Counted from the first letter of the stretch, positions 31,778-46,838 are shown. The stretch is DNA of 64,000 nt from Raineyella sp. W15-4 (GCF_033170155.1 NZ_CP137079.1:434001-498000); one strand, 5' to 3'. The notes: generated by a model not told the origin, from the letters alone. Program-made: numbers and translations.

Positions 31778-32404
31778 GTGTCTGACTACGACGACGAGGA
31801 ACTCGACGACCTCGACCTCGATTCCGAGGACGAGCTCGACGACGATGACGACCTCGAGGACGACGGCACCGACGAGGACGATGACGACGACTACGAGGAA
31901 CTGGACGACGCCACCGACGAGGACGTCGACTTCGTCATCGCGGCGTACCGTGAGGACGGTAACCCGGTGGTCGTCGCGCTCGACCTCGAGATGGCCAACG
32001 ACCTGGACGAGATGATCAACCACCTGCGCCGCCTGCCGGGCGAGGCCGGGGCGATCGGCATGCTGTCCCTGGTCGAGGAGGTCTTCGTCATCGTCCGGGT
32101 CCGCGGTGCGATCGTCCAGGTCTTCCTGTCCGACGGTGCCGCCTCCGACGAATGGCCGGTCGCCCGCGACATCCTCGACTACCTCGGCCTGGACGAGGTC
32201 CCGACGGAGGGCGAGGACGAGGACGAGGTCGTCCCGGTCGGCGACTCCGAGATCCTGCGCGACCTGGGTGTGGGGGACTTCGACCTCGAACAACTGGCCG
32301 AGGACTTCGACACCGCCAGCGACGAGGCGCTGCTCCAGCTCGCCGACCGGATCGGGATGGGCCCGCAGGTGCGGGCCACCGTCCAGGAGGAGTTCGAGGA
32401 CTGA
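31778..32404 (+). CDS. tRNA adenosine deaminase-associated protein
   Basis: 208 residues, TIGR03941-type protein encoded directly before tadA in actinobacteria. The first 45 residues are almost all Asp, Glu and Leu (DDEELDDLDLDSEDELDDDD), followed by a folded domain (DFVIAAYREDGNPVVVALD, MINHLRRLPGEAGAIGMLSL, DEWPVARDILDYLGLDE). Role unknown; the link to TadA is by consistent neighbourhood. GTG 31778 has AGGAGG five bases upstream. The gap to tadA is only 35 bases. Confidence 0.85.
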   Translation: MSDYDDEELDDLDLDSEDELDDDDDLEDDGTDEDDDDDYEELDDATDEDVDFVIAAYREDGNPVVVALDLEMANDLDEMINHLRRLPGEAGAIGMLSLVEEVFVIVRVRGAIVQVFLSDGAASDEWPVARDILDYLGLDEVPTEGEDEDEVVPVGDSEILRDLGVGDFDLEQLAEDFDTASDEALLQLADRIGMGPQVRATVQEEFED

Positions 32405-32439
32405 ACGCCCCGGTTCCCAGCGGAGGGTGGCGCGGCCCG

Positions 32440-32874
32440 ATGCTGCGTGCCCTCGACGAGGCCCGACTCGCCCCGGCCCACGGTGACGTGCCGATCGGTG
32501 CGGTCGTCCTCGGGCCGGCCGGTGAGCTGCTCGCCACCGGGCACAACGAACGGGAGCGGCACGCCGACCCGACCGCGCACGCCGAGATCGTGGCGATCCG
32601 GGTGGCCGCCCGGACTCTGGGGGAATGGCGGCTGGAGGGGTGCACCCTGGTGGTCACCCTGGAGCCGTGCACGATGTGTGCGGGGGCGATCGTCGCCGCC
32701 CGGCTCGATCGGCTGGTCTTCGGGGCGTACGACCCCAAGGCCGGTGCCGTCGCGTCGCTGTGGGACGTCGTCCGTGACCCGCGGCTCAACCACCGCCCCG
32801 AGGTGACCGGCGGGTTCATGGCGGAGGAGTGCGCCGCGCCGCTGCTGGACTTCTTCGAGGGGCGCCGGGACTGA
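32440..32874 (+). CDS. tadA: tRNA-specific adenosine deaminase
   Basis: 144 residues. Deaminates A34 of tRNA-Arg(ACG), the tRNA at 6.8 kb, to inosine. Zinc-binding deaminase motifs: THAEIVAI (His and catalytic Glu) and LEPCTMCAGAIV (two Cys). GDVPIGAVVL near the start and KAGAVASLWDVV are also typical. The ATG at 32440 is the first usable start; GGAGG is about 14 bases upstream. Confidence 0.95.
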   Translation: MLRALDEARLAPAHGDVPIGAVVLGPAGELLATGHNERERHADPTAHAEIVAIRVAARTLGEWRLEGCTLVVTLEPCTMCAGAIVAARLDRLVFGAYDPKAGAVASLWDVVRDPRLNHRPEVTGGFMAEECAAPLLDFFEGRRD

Positions 32875-33044
32875 CCGGCCGGCGTGCGGGGTGGGTCCGG
32901 CGCGCGGGCCGGGGCGCGTCGATGGCTGAGCTCGTTCTCGGTGGCTGAGGTCGTGCCGGGCCATGGTGCCCCGCGCCCGGCCGTGGCGTCCGGCGGTTCG
33001 CTCGATTGGCACCCGACGGCCACCTTCGTGTAATGTCTCTCGAC

Positions 33045-33129
33045 GGTGACGTGTCTGAGCGGCCGAAGGAGCTCGCCTCGAAAGCGAGTGTAGGGAGACC
33101 TACCGTGGGTTCAAATCCCACCGTCACCG
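33045..33129 (+). tRNA. tRNA-Ser (anticodon CGA)
   Basis: Acceptor GGTGACG with CGTCACC, anticodon arm CTCGC-ctCGAaa-GCGAG, long variable arm (TGTAGGGAGACCTACC) and T-loop GTTCAAATCC. Discriminator G at 33129. CCA is not encoded. Confidence 0.95.
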
Positions 33130-33134
33130 CGGGA

Positions 33135-33182
33135 GACAAGGCCCCGGATCCTTTGATTCACCAAGGATCTCGGGCCTTTGTC
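33135..33182 (+). terminator. Terminator after tRNA-Ser(CGA)
   Basis: Imperfect 18-base stem (ACAAGGCCC-GGATCCTT with AAGGATC-CGGGCCTTTGT) and a nine-base loop. Confidence 0.8.
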
Positions 33183-33255
33183 ATATCCTCGGGGTCCAGC
33201 AGGCCGCGGCAGTGACGCTGTCCTCGGGCTGTTGCCCCCGTCGCCGCTCAACCAG

Positions 33256-33483
33256 CTATCGGTGCTGGCCCACGACAGCGCCCCGCCCAAGCTGACGACG
33301 CTCGGGCACCGCCCCCCGGTCCCATGCCTCTGGCAATGAGCGGGGCACTGTGTCCCCGCGGAGCTCTGGGGGATGCTGCGGGGGCGAGAGGAACGCTAGC
33401 GCCACCATCGCAGCGATGTCGCCAGGCGGAGTACCTATCACCCGCAGATTCACCCGGACAGGGCCGGTGGTGTCGAGGACCAT
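33256..33483 (-). pseudogene. Short ORF or gene remnant beside tRNA-Ser
   Basis: 75-codon ORF in an otherwise gene-free 330-base stretch (33183-33514). The translated part VLDTTGPVRVNLRVIGTPPG is not recognised and the C-terminal half is low-complexity Pro/Arg. Mixed codon use (ATA, CTA, TTG) suggests a decayed or transferred fragment, but it may not be coding at all. No repeat or att-like copy of the tRNA 3' end was found nearby. Confidence 0.25.
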
Positions 33484-33514
33484 CCGATGGGCTCTGGGGG
33501 AGGGCGGAACAGCG

Positions 33515-34342
33515 TCAGCGGGCGAAATACAGCAGCCCGGTGACCGCGTCCACGGCCCTGGTGGGCAGGTACTTCGCGGCGGTGATGATCGCGGCGGCGC
33601 GTCGCCCGACGGGGTAGCGGGCCCGGGGCTTGTCGTCGGTGGCGGCGCGGACGATCACGTCGGCGACGCGGGAGGCCGGCACGGCGAGGACGCCGGAGTT
33701 CATCGCCCGCAGCGCCCGGCGGGTGGCCTTGGCGTGCTTGGCATACGGCGTGCCCTTCGAGGACTTCACCAGCGAGTCGGCGGCGATCGCGTTCCATTCG
33801 GTGCGCACCGGGCCCGGCTCGACCAGGATGACATCGACACCGAACGGCTTCATCTCCATCCGCAGGCAGTCCGACAGCCCCTCCACGGCGTGCTTGGAGG
33901 CGTGGTACCAGGCTCCGTACGGTTCGGCGACGTAGCCGGCGATCGAGGAGACGTTGACCACCCGGCCGGTGCCCGCCGACCGCATCTGCGGGAGGACGAG
34001 CTGGGTCATCCGGGCCAGGCCGAAGACGTTCACCTCGAACTGGGCCCTGGCGTCGCGTAGCGGTACGGTCTCGACCGCCCCGAAGGCGCCGAACCCGGCG
34101 TTGTTGATCAGCAGGTCGATCCGGCCCTGTTCGGCCACCACCGTGTCGACGAGGTCCTGCATCGACCGATCGACGGTGAGGTCCAGCGCCCGGGTGTGGA
34201 TGCCGGACCGCTGCAGCCCCTTCATCCGGTCGGTTCGCCGGGCCGCCGCGTAGACCGTGTAGCCGCGTTCCTTCAGCCGGTGGGCGGTGAGCTCACCGAT
34301 GCCGGACGAGCCGCCGGTGACGATGGCGACGGGAGCAGTCAT
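33515..34342 (-). CDS. Classical SDR oxidoreductase
   Basis: 275 residues. Cofactor motif TGGSSGIGE (about 9-17), NNAGFGAFG, catalytic Ser in VNVSSIAGYVA and YHASK (Tyr/Lys). Closest in feel to actinobacterial short-chain oxidoreductases and 17-beta-HSD-like SDRs; the substrate is unknown. The ATG at 34342 has GGAAGGA about 7 bases upstream. A long open frame continues upstream to 35218 but has no coding character. Confidence 0.92.
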   Translation of the reverse strand: MTAPVAIVTGGSSGIGELTAHRLKERGYTVYAAARRTDRMKGLQRSGIHTRALDLTVDRSMQDLVDTVVAEQGRIDLLINNAGFGAFGAVETVPLRDARAQFEVNVFGLARMTQLVLPQMRSAGTGRVVNVSSIAGYVAEPYGAWYHASKHAVEGLSDCLRMEMKPFGVDVILVEPGPVRTEWNAIAADSLVKSSKGTPYAKHAKATRRALRAMNSGVLAVPASRVADVIVRAATDDKPRARYPVGRRAAAIITAAKYLPTRAVDAVTGLLYFAR

Positions 34343-34410
34343 GCCAGATCCTTCCGTGGGGGGCCTCGCGCCCAGCCTATGCGGCCGCTCCGTGGGGCGG
34401 CCGGGACGGA

Positions 34411-34947
34411 TCAGGAGCTGGGCGACGCGGACGCCGAGGGCAGCGCCGGCAGACAGACCGACGGGGCGTCCACCGCGATCGCGGCAGCGGCCTTGTCCTT
34501 CATTCCGGCGAACTGGTCCCCGACGATGACCCGGACCAGATGGTCGGTCATCGTCGTGTCGGCGCGGACCTCGGCCTTCGGGAACTGTGCGGCGACGAGC
34601 TTCACTTCGGGGGCGTCGACGGCGTAGCCCACCACGACGACGTCCTGGGTGACGATGCTGGTGGAGTTGCCGGTGCCGGTGACGACGAATTTCTGCGCGG
34701 TCAGGGACCGGGAGACCTGACCGGCCAGCCCCTGTTTGCTGCCGGCGTTGTCCACGGTGACCGTCACCTGCTGCGACAACAGCTTGCCGTCCTGCACCGT
34801 CTGGGGGACACAGGGTGCCGGCTGGGCCTTCGGCGACGGCTTGAGGATCTGCTGCCAGGCCCACAGGGTGCCCAGGGCGACGACAGCGATGAGGACCAAC
34901 AGGATGAGGGGCGTGCGGATGGTCCGCCACAGCTTCTGGGCGTCCAT
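34411..34947 (-). CDS. LytR_C-domain membrane-anchored protein
   Basis: 178 residues: a short cytoplasmic start, one membrane helix (RTPLILLVLIAVVALGTLWA), a Pro-rich link, then a LytR C-terminal domain (QVTVTVDNAGSKQGLAGQVS, FVVTGTGNSTSIVTQDVVVV) and a Ser-rich tail. Such proteins sit at the outside of the membrane and are linked to wall-polymer attachment by LytR-CpsA-Psr enzymes. GGGAGGAG lies before the ATG. Two Cys residues (CVPQ and VCLP) could form a disulfide. Confidence 0.85.
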   Translation of the reverse strand: MDAQKLWRTIRTPLILLVLIAVVALGTLWAWQQILKPSPKAQPAPCVPQTVQDGKLLSQQVTVTVDNAGSKQGLAGQVSRSLTAQKFVVTGTGNSTSIVTQDVVVVGYAVDAPEVKLVAAQFPKAEVRADTTMTDHLVRVIVGDQFAGMKDKAAAAIAVDAPSVCLPALPSASASPSS

Positions 34948-34986
34948 CGCAGACTCCTCCCGGTACGGTGTCGAGGTGCTGGGATC

Positions 34987-35280
34987 CTAGCCCAGTTCCA
35001 GCACCCGGGCGTGCATCGTCTGGCGCTGCTGGAGTGCGGCGCGCAGCGCCCGGTGCAGGCCGTCCTCCAGGTAGAGCTCCCCGTGCCACGACACGACGTG
35101 GGCGAACAGGTCCCCGTAGAAGGTGGAATCCTCCTCCAGGAGCGCCTCGAGATCCAGCGTCCGCTTGGTCGTCACCAGCTGGTCGAGGCGCACCTGGTGC
35201 GGAGGGATGGCGGCCCACTGCTTCTGGACGTACCCGTGGTCCGGGTAGGGACGTCCATCACCCACGCGCTTGAAAATCAC
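34987..35280 (-). CDS. Conserved actinobacterial 97-residue protein (VapB-like annotation uncertain)
   Basis: 97 residues, start GTG 35280 (TAACGT box seven bases upstream, leaderless). Features: MIFKRVGDGRPYPDHG, VRLDQLVTTKRTLDLEALL, FAHVVSWHGELYLEDGLHRA. From memory, similar proteins are sometimes labelled VapB-family antitoxins, but there is no VapC toxin gene next to it; the LytR_C gene follows. I would treat it as a conserved protein of unknown function. Confidence 0.72.
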   Translation of the reverse strand: MIFKRVGDGRPYPDHGYVQKQWAAIPPHQVRLDQLVTTKRTLDLEALLEEDSTFYGDLFAHVVSWHGELYLEDGLHRALRAALQQRQTMHARVLELG

Positions 35281-35287
35281 ATCCCCT

Positions 35288-35293
35288 ACGTTA
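35288..35293 (-). promoter_or_regulatory. -10 box of leaderless 97-residue protein gene
   Basis: TAACGT on the minus strand, seven bases before GTG 35280. Confidence 0.5.
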
Positions 35294-35521
35294 CGTGTCG
35301 GATCCGGCCGATGGTGCCGGGCGTCGGTGCGGCCACCGACCCGTTAGGAAGATGTGACACAGCCCTAAGACACGGCACAGACTGCGTCCGACCGGGTGCT
35401 CGGTCGCACCCTGGGGCCACTGTAAGGCCCGCCATGCCTCGGTTGGTGGGTGGACGGCGCGGGGAGGATGATCGACCCGGCGTCGGACGCGATGCCGGAG
35501 CACAGCGAGGGAGGCAGTCGA

Positions 35522-36853
35522 ATGGAATCTCCTCTGAGCGCGATGAGCGCCGCCGCAGCGGGCGGGCGCCGACGATCCGAGACCCGGCGTGAGGTCTCCG
35601 GTCTGCTGGTCTCCGCCGCCGGGCTGATCGGCCGGCCGGTGCGCGGACAGGACGGGGTGCCGGTGGGACGTCTCGACGACGTCGTGGTGCTGGCCGGCGA
35701 CCCGCACCCGCCGGTGGTCGGCTACATCGTCCGGATCGGGCCGCGACGGGTGTGGTTGCACGCCTCCCATGTGGCCGGCCTGGTCCAGGGCCAGTTGCAG
35801 CTGCAGGTGGCGAAGTTCGACCTGCAGGACGTACGCCGCCGTCCGCTGGAGATCCAGCTGTACCACGATGTGGTGGACCACCAGCTCGTCGACCTGCACG
35901 GGGTGCAGGTGGTGCGGGCCTCCGACCTCTACCTCAGCGACGTCGGGGACGGCTGGCGGCTGGTCGGGGTCGACACCTCCTGGACCACCTTCCTGCGCCG
36001 GGCGCTGCCGGGCAGCCGCGGCCGGCAGCCCTCGCCGTCGGTCGTCCTCGACTGGGCGGGGATCCACTCGCTGGCCGTCGCGGAGGAGCAGGGCATCCAG
36101 CTCGACGTCCCGAACGAGCAGCTCAAGCTGCTGGCACCCGCCGACCTCGCCGACCTGCTCGGCGACCTGGGACGTACGGAGCGGCAGGAGCTGCTGGATG
36201 ACCTGGACACCGAGGACGCCGCCGACGCGCTGGAACTGATGTCCTCGGCCGACTCCGCCAGCGTGCTGGGCGACGTCGACGTCGAGCGGGCCGCCGAGCT
36301 GCTCGCCACGATGGAGCCGGACGAGGCCGTCGACGCACTGCGGGAACTGCCGACCGACGAGCGGGAGTTGTTGCTCGACGCGCTGGCCGAGGAGGACGAG
36401 GTCGACCTGCGCTCGCTGCTCGGCTTCGACGAGGACACCGCGGGCGGCATGATGACCTCGGCGATGATCACCGTCCGGTCCGATGCCACCGTCGGGGCGG
36501 CTGTCGGTCTGCTGATGGCGGCCCGCGGGGACGCCGGTCAGTGCGATGTCGTGCTGCTGGTGGACGAGGCCGGCGGGCTGGTCGACGACGTCAGCGCCCT
36601 CGAGCTGCTCGGCGAGGATCCGGCCCGGCCGCTGGCCGAACTGGTCGGACCGCCCTGGCCCACCACGGTGCCGGTCGACGCGCCGCTGGACGATGTGGTC
36701 GAGGCGGTCCGCGGCAACATCGGGGCCTCGGTCGTGGTGGTGGACGAGGAGAACCGCCCGCAGGGCCGGATCCTCGCGGACGACCTGGTCGACGCCCTCG
36801 GCGAGATCGAGCGGCGCTGGCCCTGGCAGCGGCTCAAGGGAGGGAATGCGTGA
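35522..36853 (+). CDS. PRC-barrel / MgtE_N / CBS-pair regulatory protein
   Basis: 443 soluble residues. Order: a PRC-barrel (LIGRPVRGQDGVPVGRLDDV, about 35-90), a second barrel-like repeat to about 190, an MgtE N-domain superhelix (LAPADLADLLGDLGRTERQE to LRSLLGFDEDTAGGMM, about 205-310) and two CBS motifs (about 310-430). The MgtE membrane domain is absent. In MgtE this N/CBS unit senses cytosolic Mg2+ and locks the channel. The next gene, an Nramp-related transporter, starts on the same bases as this stop (TGATG), so this protein is likely its sensor/regulatory subunit. ATG 35522 is preferred over 35450 because GGGAGG precedes it. Confidence 0.9.
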   Translation: MESPLSAMSAAAAGGRRRSETRREVSGLLVSAAGLIGRPVRGQDGVPVGRLDDVVVLAGDPHPPVVGYIVRIGPRRVWLHASHVAGLVQGQLQLQVAKFDLQDVRRRPLEIQLYHDVVDHQLVDLHGVQVVRASDLYLSDVGDGWRLVGVDTSWTTFLRRALPGSRGRQPSPSVVLDWAGIHSLAVAEEQGIQLDVPNEQLKLLAPADLADLLGDLGRTERQELLDDLDTEDAADALELMSSADSASVLGDVDVERAAELLATMEPDEAVDALRELPTDERELLLDALAEEDEVDLRSLLGFDEDTAGGMMTSAMITVRSDATVGAAVGLLMAARGDAGQCDVVLLVDEAGGLVDDVSALELLGEDPARPLAELVGPPWPTTVPVDAPLDDVVEAVRGNIGASVVVVDEENRPQGRILADDLVDALGEIERRWPWQRLKGGNA

Positions 36854-38160
36854 TGGCGAGCAAGGTGAAGACCGCGACCGAGGAACAGTCGATCGGGAAC
36901 GGCGCCGCCACCGCCGGCGTCGGCCGGTGGCGCCGGATGGCGATGAGCGCCGCCGCGCTGGCCGCCGTGGTCGGGCCCGGGCTCATCGCCGGGCTGTCCG
37001 ACGACGACCCGGCCGGTATCACCACCTATTCCTCCCTCGGCGCCTCGTACGGCTACCAGTTGCTCTGGGTCCTCGTCGTGTCGACCGTCGCGCTGATCCT
37101 CTTCCAGGACCTCGGCGCCCGGATCGGGGTGGTGACCGGGCAGGGACTGGCCGGCCTGATCCGGCAGCGGTACGGCGCCCGGGCCGGTGTGCTGTCGATC
37201 GCCGCGCTGGTCGTGGCGAACATCGGCACCACCACCGCGGAGTTCGCCGGTGTCGCCGCCGGCACCGAGATCTTCGGCCTGTCCCGCTACATCTCGGTGC
37301 CGATCGCCGCGATCGCGGTGTCGGCGCTGGTGCTGCGCGGCGGCTTCCGCGGCGTGGAGCGGGTGCTGATCGTGCTGTCTGCGGTGTTCATCGCCTACAT
37401 CGGCGCCGGGATCCTCGCCCGGCCGGACTGGGGTGCCGCCCTGCAGGGCATGGTGGTGCCGGCGATGCCGCTGACCAAGGACTCGATCCTGATCACCACG
37501 GCCACCCTCGGCACCACGCTCGCGCCGTGGGGGCTGGCGTTCATCCAGTCGTACGCCGTGGACAAGAAGCTCGGCACCAAGGAACTCGGTCTGCTGCGGA
37601 TCGACGTGGTCACCGGGGCGATCCTCACCGGCGTGATCGGCTTCTTCGTCGTGGTGGCCTGCGCCGCCACCATGTATGCCCACGGGATCCAGATCACCGA
37701 CGCGGCCAGCGCGGCCGTCGCCCTGGAACCCCTCGCCGGGCCGATGGCCGAGGCGCTCTTCGCCGTCGGCCTGCTCGGCGCCGCGCTGCTCGCCGCGTCG
37801 ATCCTGCCACTGTCCACCGCCTACTCGGTCTGCGACGTGGCGGGCCGTCCGGCCGCCCTCGACGACACCCCGCGGGAGGCGCCGCTGTTCTACGGCACCT
37901 TCGCGACCGTCACCGTGATCGGGGTGGTGCTGGTGCTGCTGCCCGGGGTGTCGCTGGTGCCGATCCTGGTGCTCACCCAGGTGCTCAACGCGGTGCTGCT
38001 GCTGCCGCTGCTGGCGTACATGGCCGGCATCGCCCGGGACCGGCGGCTGATGGGCGAGTACGTCGCCGGCCGGGCGGTCACCTCGGTCTACTACGTGGTG
38101 ATCGCCCTGGTGGTGGTGTGCATCCTCGCCATGCTCTGGCTGACCTTCATCGGCGGCTGA
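36853..38160 (+). CDS. Nramp-related divalent metal (probably Mg2+) transporter
   Basis: 435 residues, 11 membrane helices, SLC11 fold. Two ligands of classical Mn/Fe transporters are changed: helix 1 reads SDDDPAGITT where Nramps have DPGN (Asp kept, Asn to Gly), and helix 6 reads TTLAPWGLAF where Nramps have the MPH motif (Met to Ala). Loss of the selective Met is the mark of Nramp-related magnesium transporters. Coupled to the MgtE_N/CBS gene by TGATG. The N-terminal 20 residues are Ser/Ala-rich and cytoplasmic. Confidence 0.9.
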   Translation: MASKVKTATEEQSIGNGAATAGVGRWRRMAMSAAALAAVVGPGLIAGLSDDDPAGITTYSSLGASYGYQLLWVLVVSTVALILFQDLGARIGVVTGQGLAGLIRQRYGARAGVLSIAALVVANIGTTTAEFAGVAAGTEIFGLSRYISVPIAAIAVSALVLRGGFRGVERVLIVLSAVFIAYIGAGILARPDWGAALQGMVVPAMPLTKDSILITTATLGTTLAPWGLAFIQSYAVDKKLGTKELGLLRIDVVTGAILTGVIGFFVVVACAATMYAHGIQITDAASAAVALEPLAGPMAEALFAVGLLGAALLAASILPLSTAYSVCDVAGRPAALDDTPREAPLFYGTFATVTVIGVVLVLLPGVSLVPILVLTQVLNAVLLLPLLAYMAGIARDRRLMGEYVAGRAVTSVYYVVIALVVVCILAMLWLTFIGG

Positions 38161-38397
38161 CCCGGTGTGACTCGGAGCACGTGGACCTGTCCAGTCCTCC
38201 GTGCCGGGCGTCGGCACCCACCGAGGGGGCGACCGGCGCGGCCGTTGTGTGAACCAACCAAAGGATCTCCGGTCGATTTGGACTGGGCCGGACGACGCGC
38301 CCAACTCCGTCGGCGGACCTCGCGGGGAGGCGCCTCCGGGTGCAAGTCTCGTGCACGACAGCGGCGGGGCCGGCCCGCCGCGGACGAGGAGATACCT

Positions 38398-43938
<5,541 letters not shown>

Positions 43939-45530
43939 CCGGCGCAGATCGCTCCGGGGCGGTGACGGACCGTTCCGGAGCGGTCGCGGTGGCGCGGTGG
44001 TCGGGTAGCGGCTCGCCGGCACTGGCACTGTGCCGGGCGGCCAGTGCGTGCTGGATGTCCCGGGTCGACTCGTACAGCTGCCGGTAGAGCCGATAGAGCT
44101 CGTCGTAGGCGGGCTCGGGCCGCGGCTCGATGACCCGGACGACCGGGTTCCAGTCGCTCAGCGGGGGAGTGTCGGCGAGCAGTCCGGCGGCCAGGTGGGC
44201 GTCCCCGTACGAGGCGCCGATCGAGATCCGGGTGAGCTGCTGGGGCAGCCCGGTGATGTCGCTGACCAGCTGGGCGGACAGCGCCGACCGCACCCCGCCG
44301 CCGACCGCGATCGCCCGGCGCGGCACGATGCCGGCCTCGTGGAAGGTCTCCAGATGGTGGCGCACCGCGTAACCGACGGACTCCAGGGTGGCGCGGAACA
44401 GGTCGCCGCGGGTGTGCCGGACGGTCAGGCCGCAGATCGTGCCCCGGGCGGACGGATCGAGGATCGGCGTCCGTTCGCCGTCGAAGTACGGCAGCATCAG
44501 CAGGCCGCGGGCGCCCGGCCCGGAGGCGGCCGCATCGCAGGTCAGGCTGTCGTAGCTGGATCCGCCCAACAGGTCGCGGACCCAGGCGGTGATCGCCCCG
44601 GAAGTGCCCATCCCGCCGGCCAGGGTCCAGCGGCCGGGGACCAGACCGGGGCTGCCCCACATGCTGGGGTGGCGCACCCGGTGGTCCTGGGTGGCGACCA
44701 GGCACATCGTCGTCCCGTACATCAGCATCAGGTCGCCGACCTCGGTCGCACCGACCGAGTGCGCCTCCGCCCAGGCATCGATGGTGCCGACGGTGACCGG
44801 GGCGCCGGCCCGCAGACCGGGGACCTGCGCGGCGGCCGTCCGGGTGACCTCGCCGGCCCGGTCGCCGGCCCAGGCCAGTCGCGGGAAGGTGATCCCCGGG
44901 GCGACCAGTTCGCAGCGTTCGGCGATCCAGCGATGCCGGGCCGCGTCGTAGAGCGGGGAGCACTGCCCGGCCGCCTGGTGGTCCAGGACGTACGCGCCGG
45001 TCAGCCGGTGCACCAGCAGGCTGGCCGGCATGTGGAAGGTCCTCGCCGCCGCGTACGCCTCGGGGTCGTGCTGGCGGAACCAGGCGAACTTCGGCCCCAC
45101 CGACTGGGTGGACAGGTACGAGTCGCCGGTCCGGTAGATCTCCTCGGCGCCGAAGGCGTCCTCGAGCTGGCGGATCTGCTCGACCGCCCGGGTGTCCACG
45201 CCGTACAGCGCCGCGGGGGCGACCCCGCGCCCGGCCGCGTCGCACAGCATCAGGGTCGGCCCCATGCCCGACGCCCCGATCGCAGCGAACCCGCCCGGGG
45301 CGTGCGGGCTGAGCTCGGTGCACAGGCCGACGAACTCCTGCCACCAGATCTCCCCGTCCATCGAGACCCGGCCGGGGTGGCTGCGGTCGACCTGATGCGT
45401 ACGCGTCGCGATGCCCAGGATCTGCCCGTCGAGGGTGAGGGCGACGGCCTTCGTACTGGAGGTGCCGATGTCCACCCCGAGCACGACGCTGTTGCACATG
45501 GCCCCCAGTCTGCCAGCCCGGTGATCGCCG

Positions 45531-46826
45531 TTACATCGGCCGGTCGCCGAGCGGCTCGGCGGGCGTGGTCGGGAGTTGCCGGGCAGCGGGCACCACGAGG
45601 ATGGCAAGGGCGGAGACGACGCCGACCACGAGCAGGGCGTGCAGCACACCGACGTGGTCGCCGAGGAGGCCGAGCAGCGGCGGGCCGGCGAGGAAGGCGG
45701 TGTAGCCGATGGTGCTCACCACACTGAGCCGGGCGGCCGCTCGGGCCGGGTCATCCGCGGCCGCGGACATCCCGACCGGGAAGCCGAGGCTCGCACCGAT
45801 GCCCCAGACGGCGGCACCGACGAAGGCGAGCGGCGGGCTGCCGAGGACCACCAGCAGGCAGCCGACGATCGCCGAGCCGAAGAGGATCCGCAGCACCGGC
45901 AGGCGGCCGTAACGATCCAGCAGCCGGGTGCCGAGGATCCGGCCCGCGGTCATGAAGGCCAGGAACACCGCCAGCGCCACCACCCCGAGGGCCTTGCTCA
46001 CCCGGTGGCCGTCGACGAAGGCGACCGCCAGCCAGTCGTTGGCGGTGCCCTCGGTGAACGCGGCGGCCAGCACCATCAGGCCGACGAGCAGGGTGCGCGG
46101 CTCGGTCCAGGCCGAGCGTACGGGGCGTCGCGCCGGGCGGTCGGTCGCCGGGGTGGTGCCGGCAGCCGGGGCGCCGTGGCCGGGAGCGGCGTGGGCCCCG
46201 GGCAGGAACCGTGCGGTGCCCCACCAGATGGCGGTGACGCACAGCACGGCCATCGCGGCCACGTGGGCCAGCAGCGACACCTCCAGCCGGACCAGCAGCG
46301 CGCCGACCAGTGCCGCCAGCACCGTGCCGCCGCTGAAGGCGGCGTGGAACCACGGCATGATCGCCCGGCGCAGGGACCGCTCGATGACGCTGCCCTCGAG
46401 GTTCTGCGCCACGTCCCACACCCCGTTGCCGAGGCCGAGCAGATAGAGCCCGACCATCACCACCGGGATCGGCGCTGTGACGGTGACCGCGATGGCGGCC
46501 AGCAGGACCCCCGGCAGGGCGGTCACCATGCCGAGGCGTACGGTGCGCACCGCCCCGAAGCGTTGCGTCAGGCGTCCCGCGATCGGCAGTCCGCACAGCG
46601 CCCCGGCCGACACGGCGAGCAGCAGCAGGCCGAGCTGGCCCGGCGAGAGGCCCAGCGACTGCTTGACGTCGGGGACCCGGGACATCCAGGTCGCGAACAT
46701 GAAGCCGTTGACGCCGAACACCGCCAGGTCGCCGTTGCGGGCCCGGGTGGCCGTCTCGATCCGGTGGTCGGGGAGGGGCACAGAAAGGGGCCCCTCGCGG
46801 GCGGGATCGGTGCTCGGCCTTGGCAT
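45531..46826 (-). CDS. MFS transporter, sugar permease type
   Basis: 431 residues with twelve membrane helices. A 25-residue cytoplasmic lead precedes LAVFGVNGFMFATWMSRVPD; the A-motif-like loop is GRLTQRFGAVRTV. A hydrophilic Ala/Pro-rich loop (about 210-245) separates the halves. The shape and the FxxxGxxxATWxSRxP start are shared with FucP-like and YfkF-like permeases. It is 31 bases upstream of the kinase gene (same strand) and divergent from the DeoR regulator, so import, phosphorylation and control appear to be encoded together. A TACGGT box is six bases before the ATG. Confidence 0.88.
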   Translation of the reverse strand: MPRPSTDPAREGPLSVPLPDHRIETATRARNGDLAVFGVNGFMFATWMSRVPDVKQSLGLSPGQLGLLLLAVSAGALCGLPIAGRLTQRFGAVRTVRLGMVTALPGVLLAAIAVTVTAPIPVVMVGLYLLGLGNGVWDVAQNLEGSVIERSLRRAIMPWFHAAFSGGTVLAALVGALLVRLEVSLLAHVAAMAVLCVTAIWWGTARFLPGAHAAPGHGAPAAGTTPATDRPARRPVRSAWTEPRTLLVGLMVLAAAFTEGTANDWLAVAFVDGHRVSKALGVVALAVFLAFMTAGRILGTRLLDRYGRLPVLRILFGSAIVGCLLVVLGSPPLAFVGAAVWGIGASLGFPVGMSAAADDPARAAARLSVVSTIGYTAFLAGPPLLGLLGDHVGVLHALLVVGVVSALAILVVPAARQLPTTPAEPLGDRPM

Positions 46827-46832
46827 ACTGCG

Positions 46833-46838
46833 ACCGTA
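46833..46838 (-). promoter_or_regulatory. -10 box of MFS/kinase operon
   Basis: TACGGT on the minus strand, six bases before ATG 46826. The 17-base gap to the divergent regulator means its operator must overlap both starts. Confidence 0.5.

Noticed and set aside
33045-33514. Integration site of a mobile element at tRNA-Ser(CGA)
   Set aside because: No duplicate of the tRNA 3' end and no integrase gene within the window; the adjacent ORF is only a weak remnant candidate.
34987-35280. Type II toxin-antitoxin module
   Set aside because: A VapB-like label has been used for similar proteins, but no toxin gene is adjacent and the neighbour is a LytR_C protein.
35341-35521. Possible magnesium (M-box) riboswitch before the PRC/MgtE_N gene
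   Set aside because: Only CCGTTAGG near 35340 resembles the conserved start; the other conserved M-box segments are absent.
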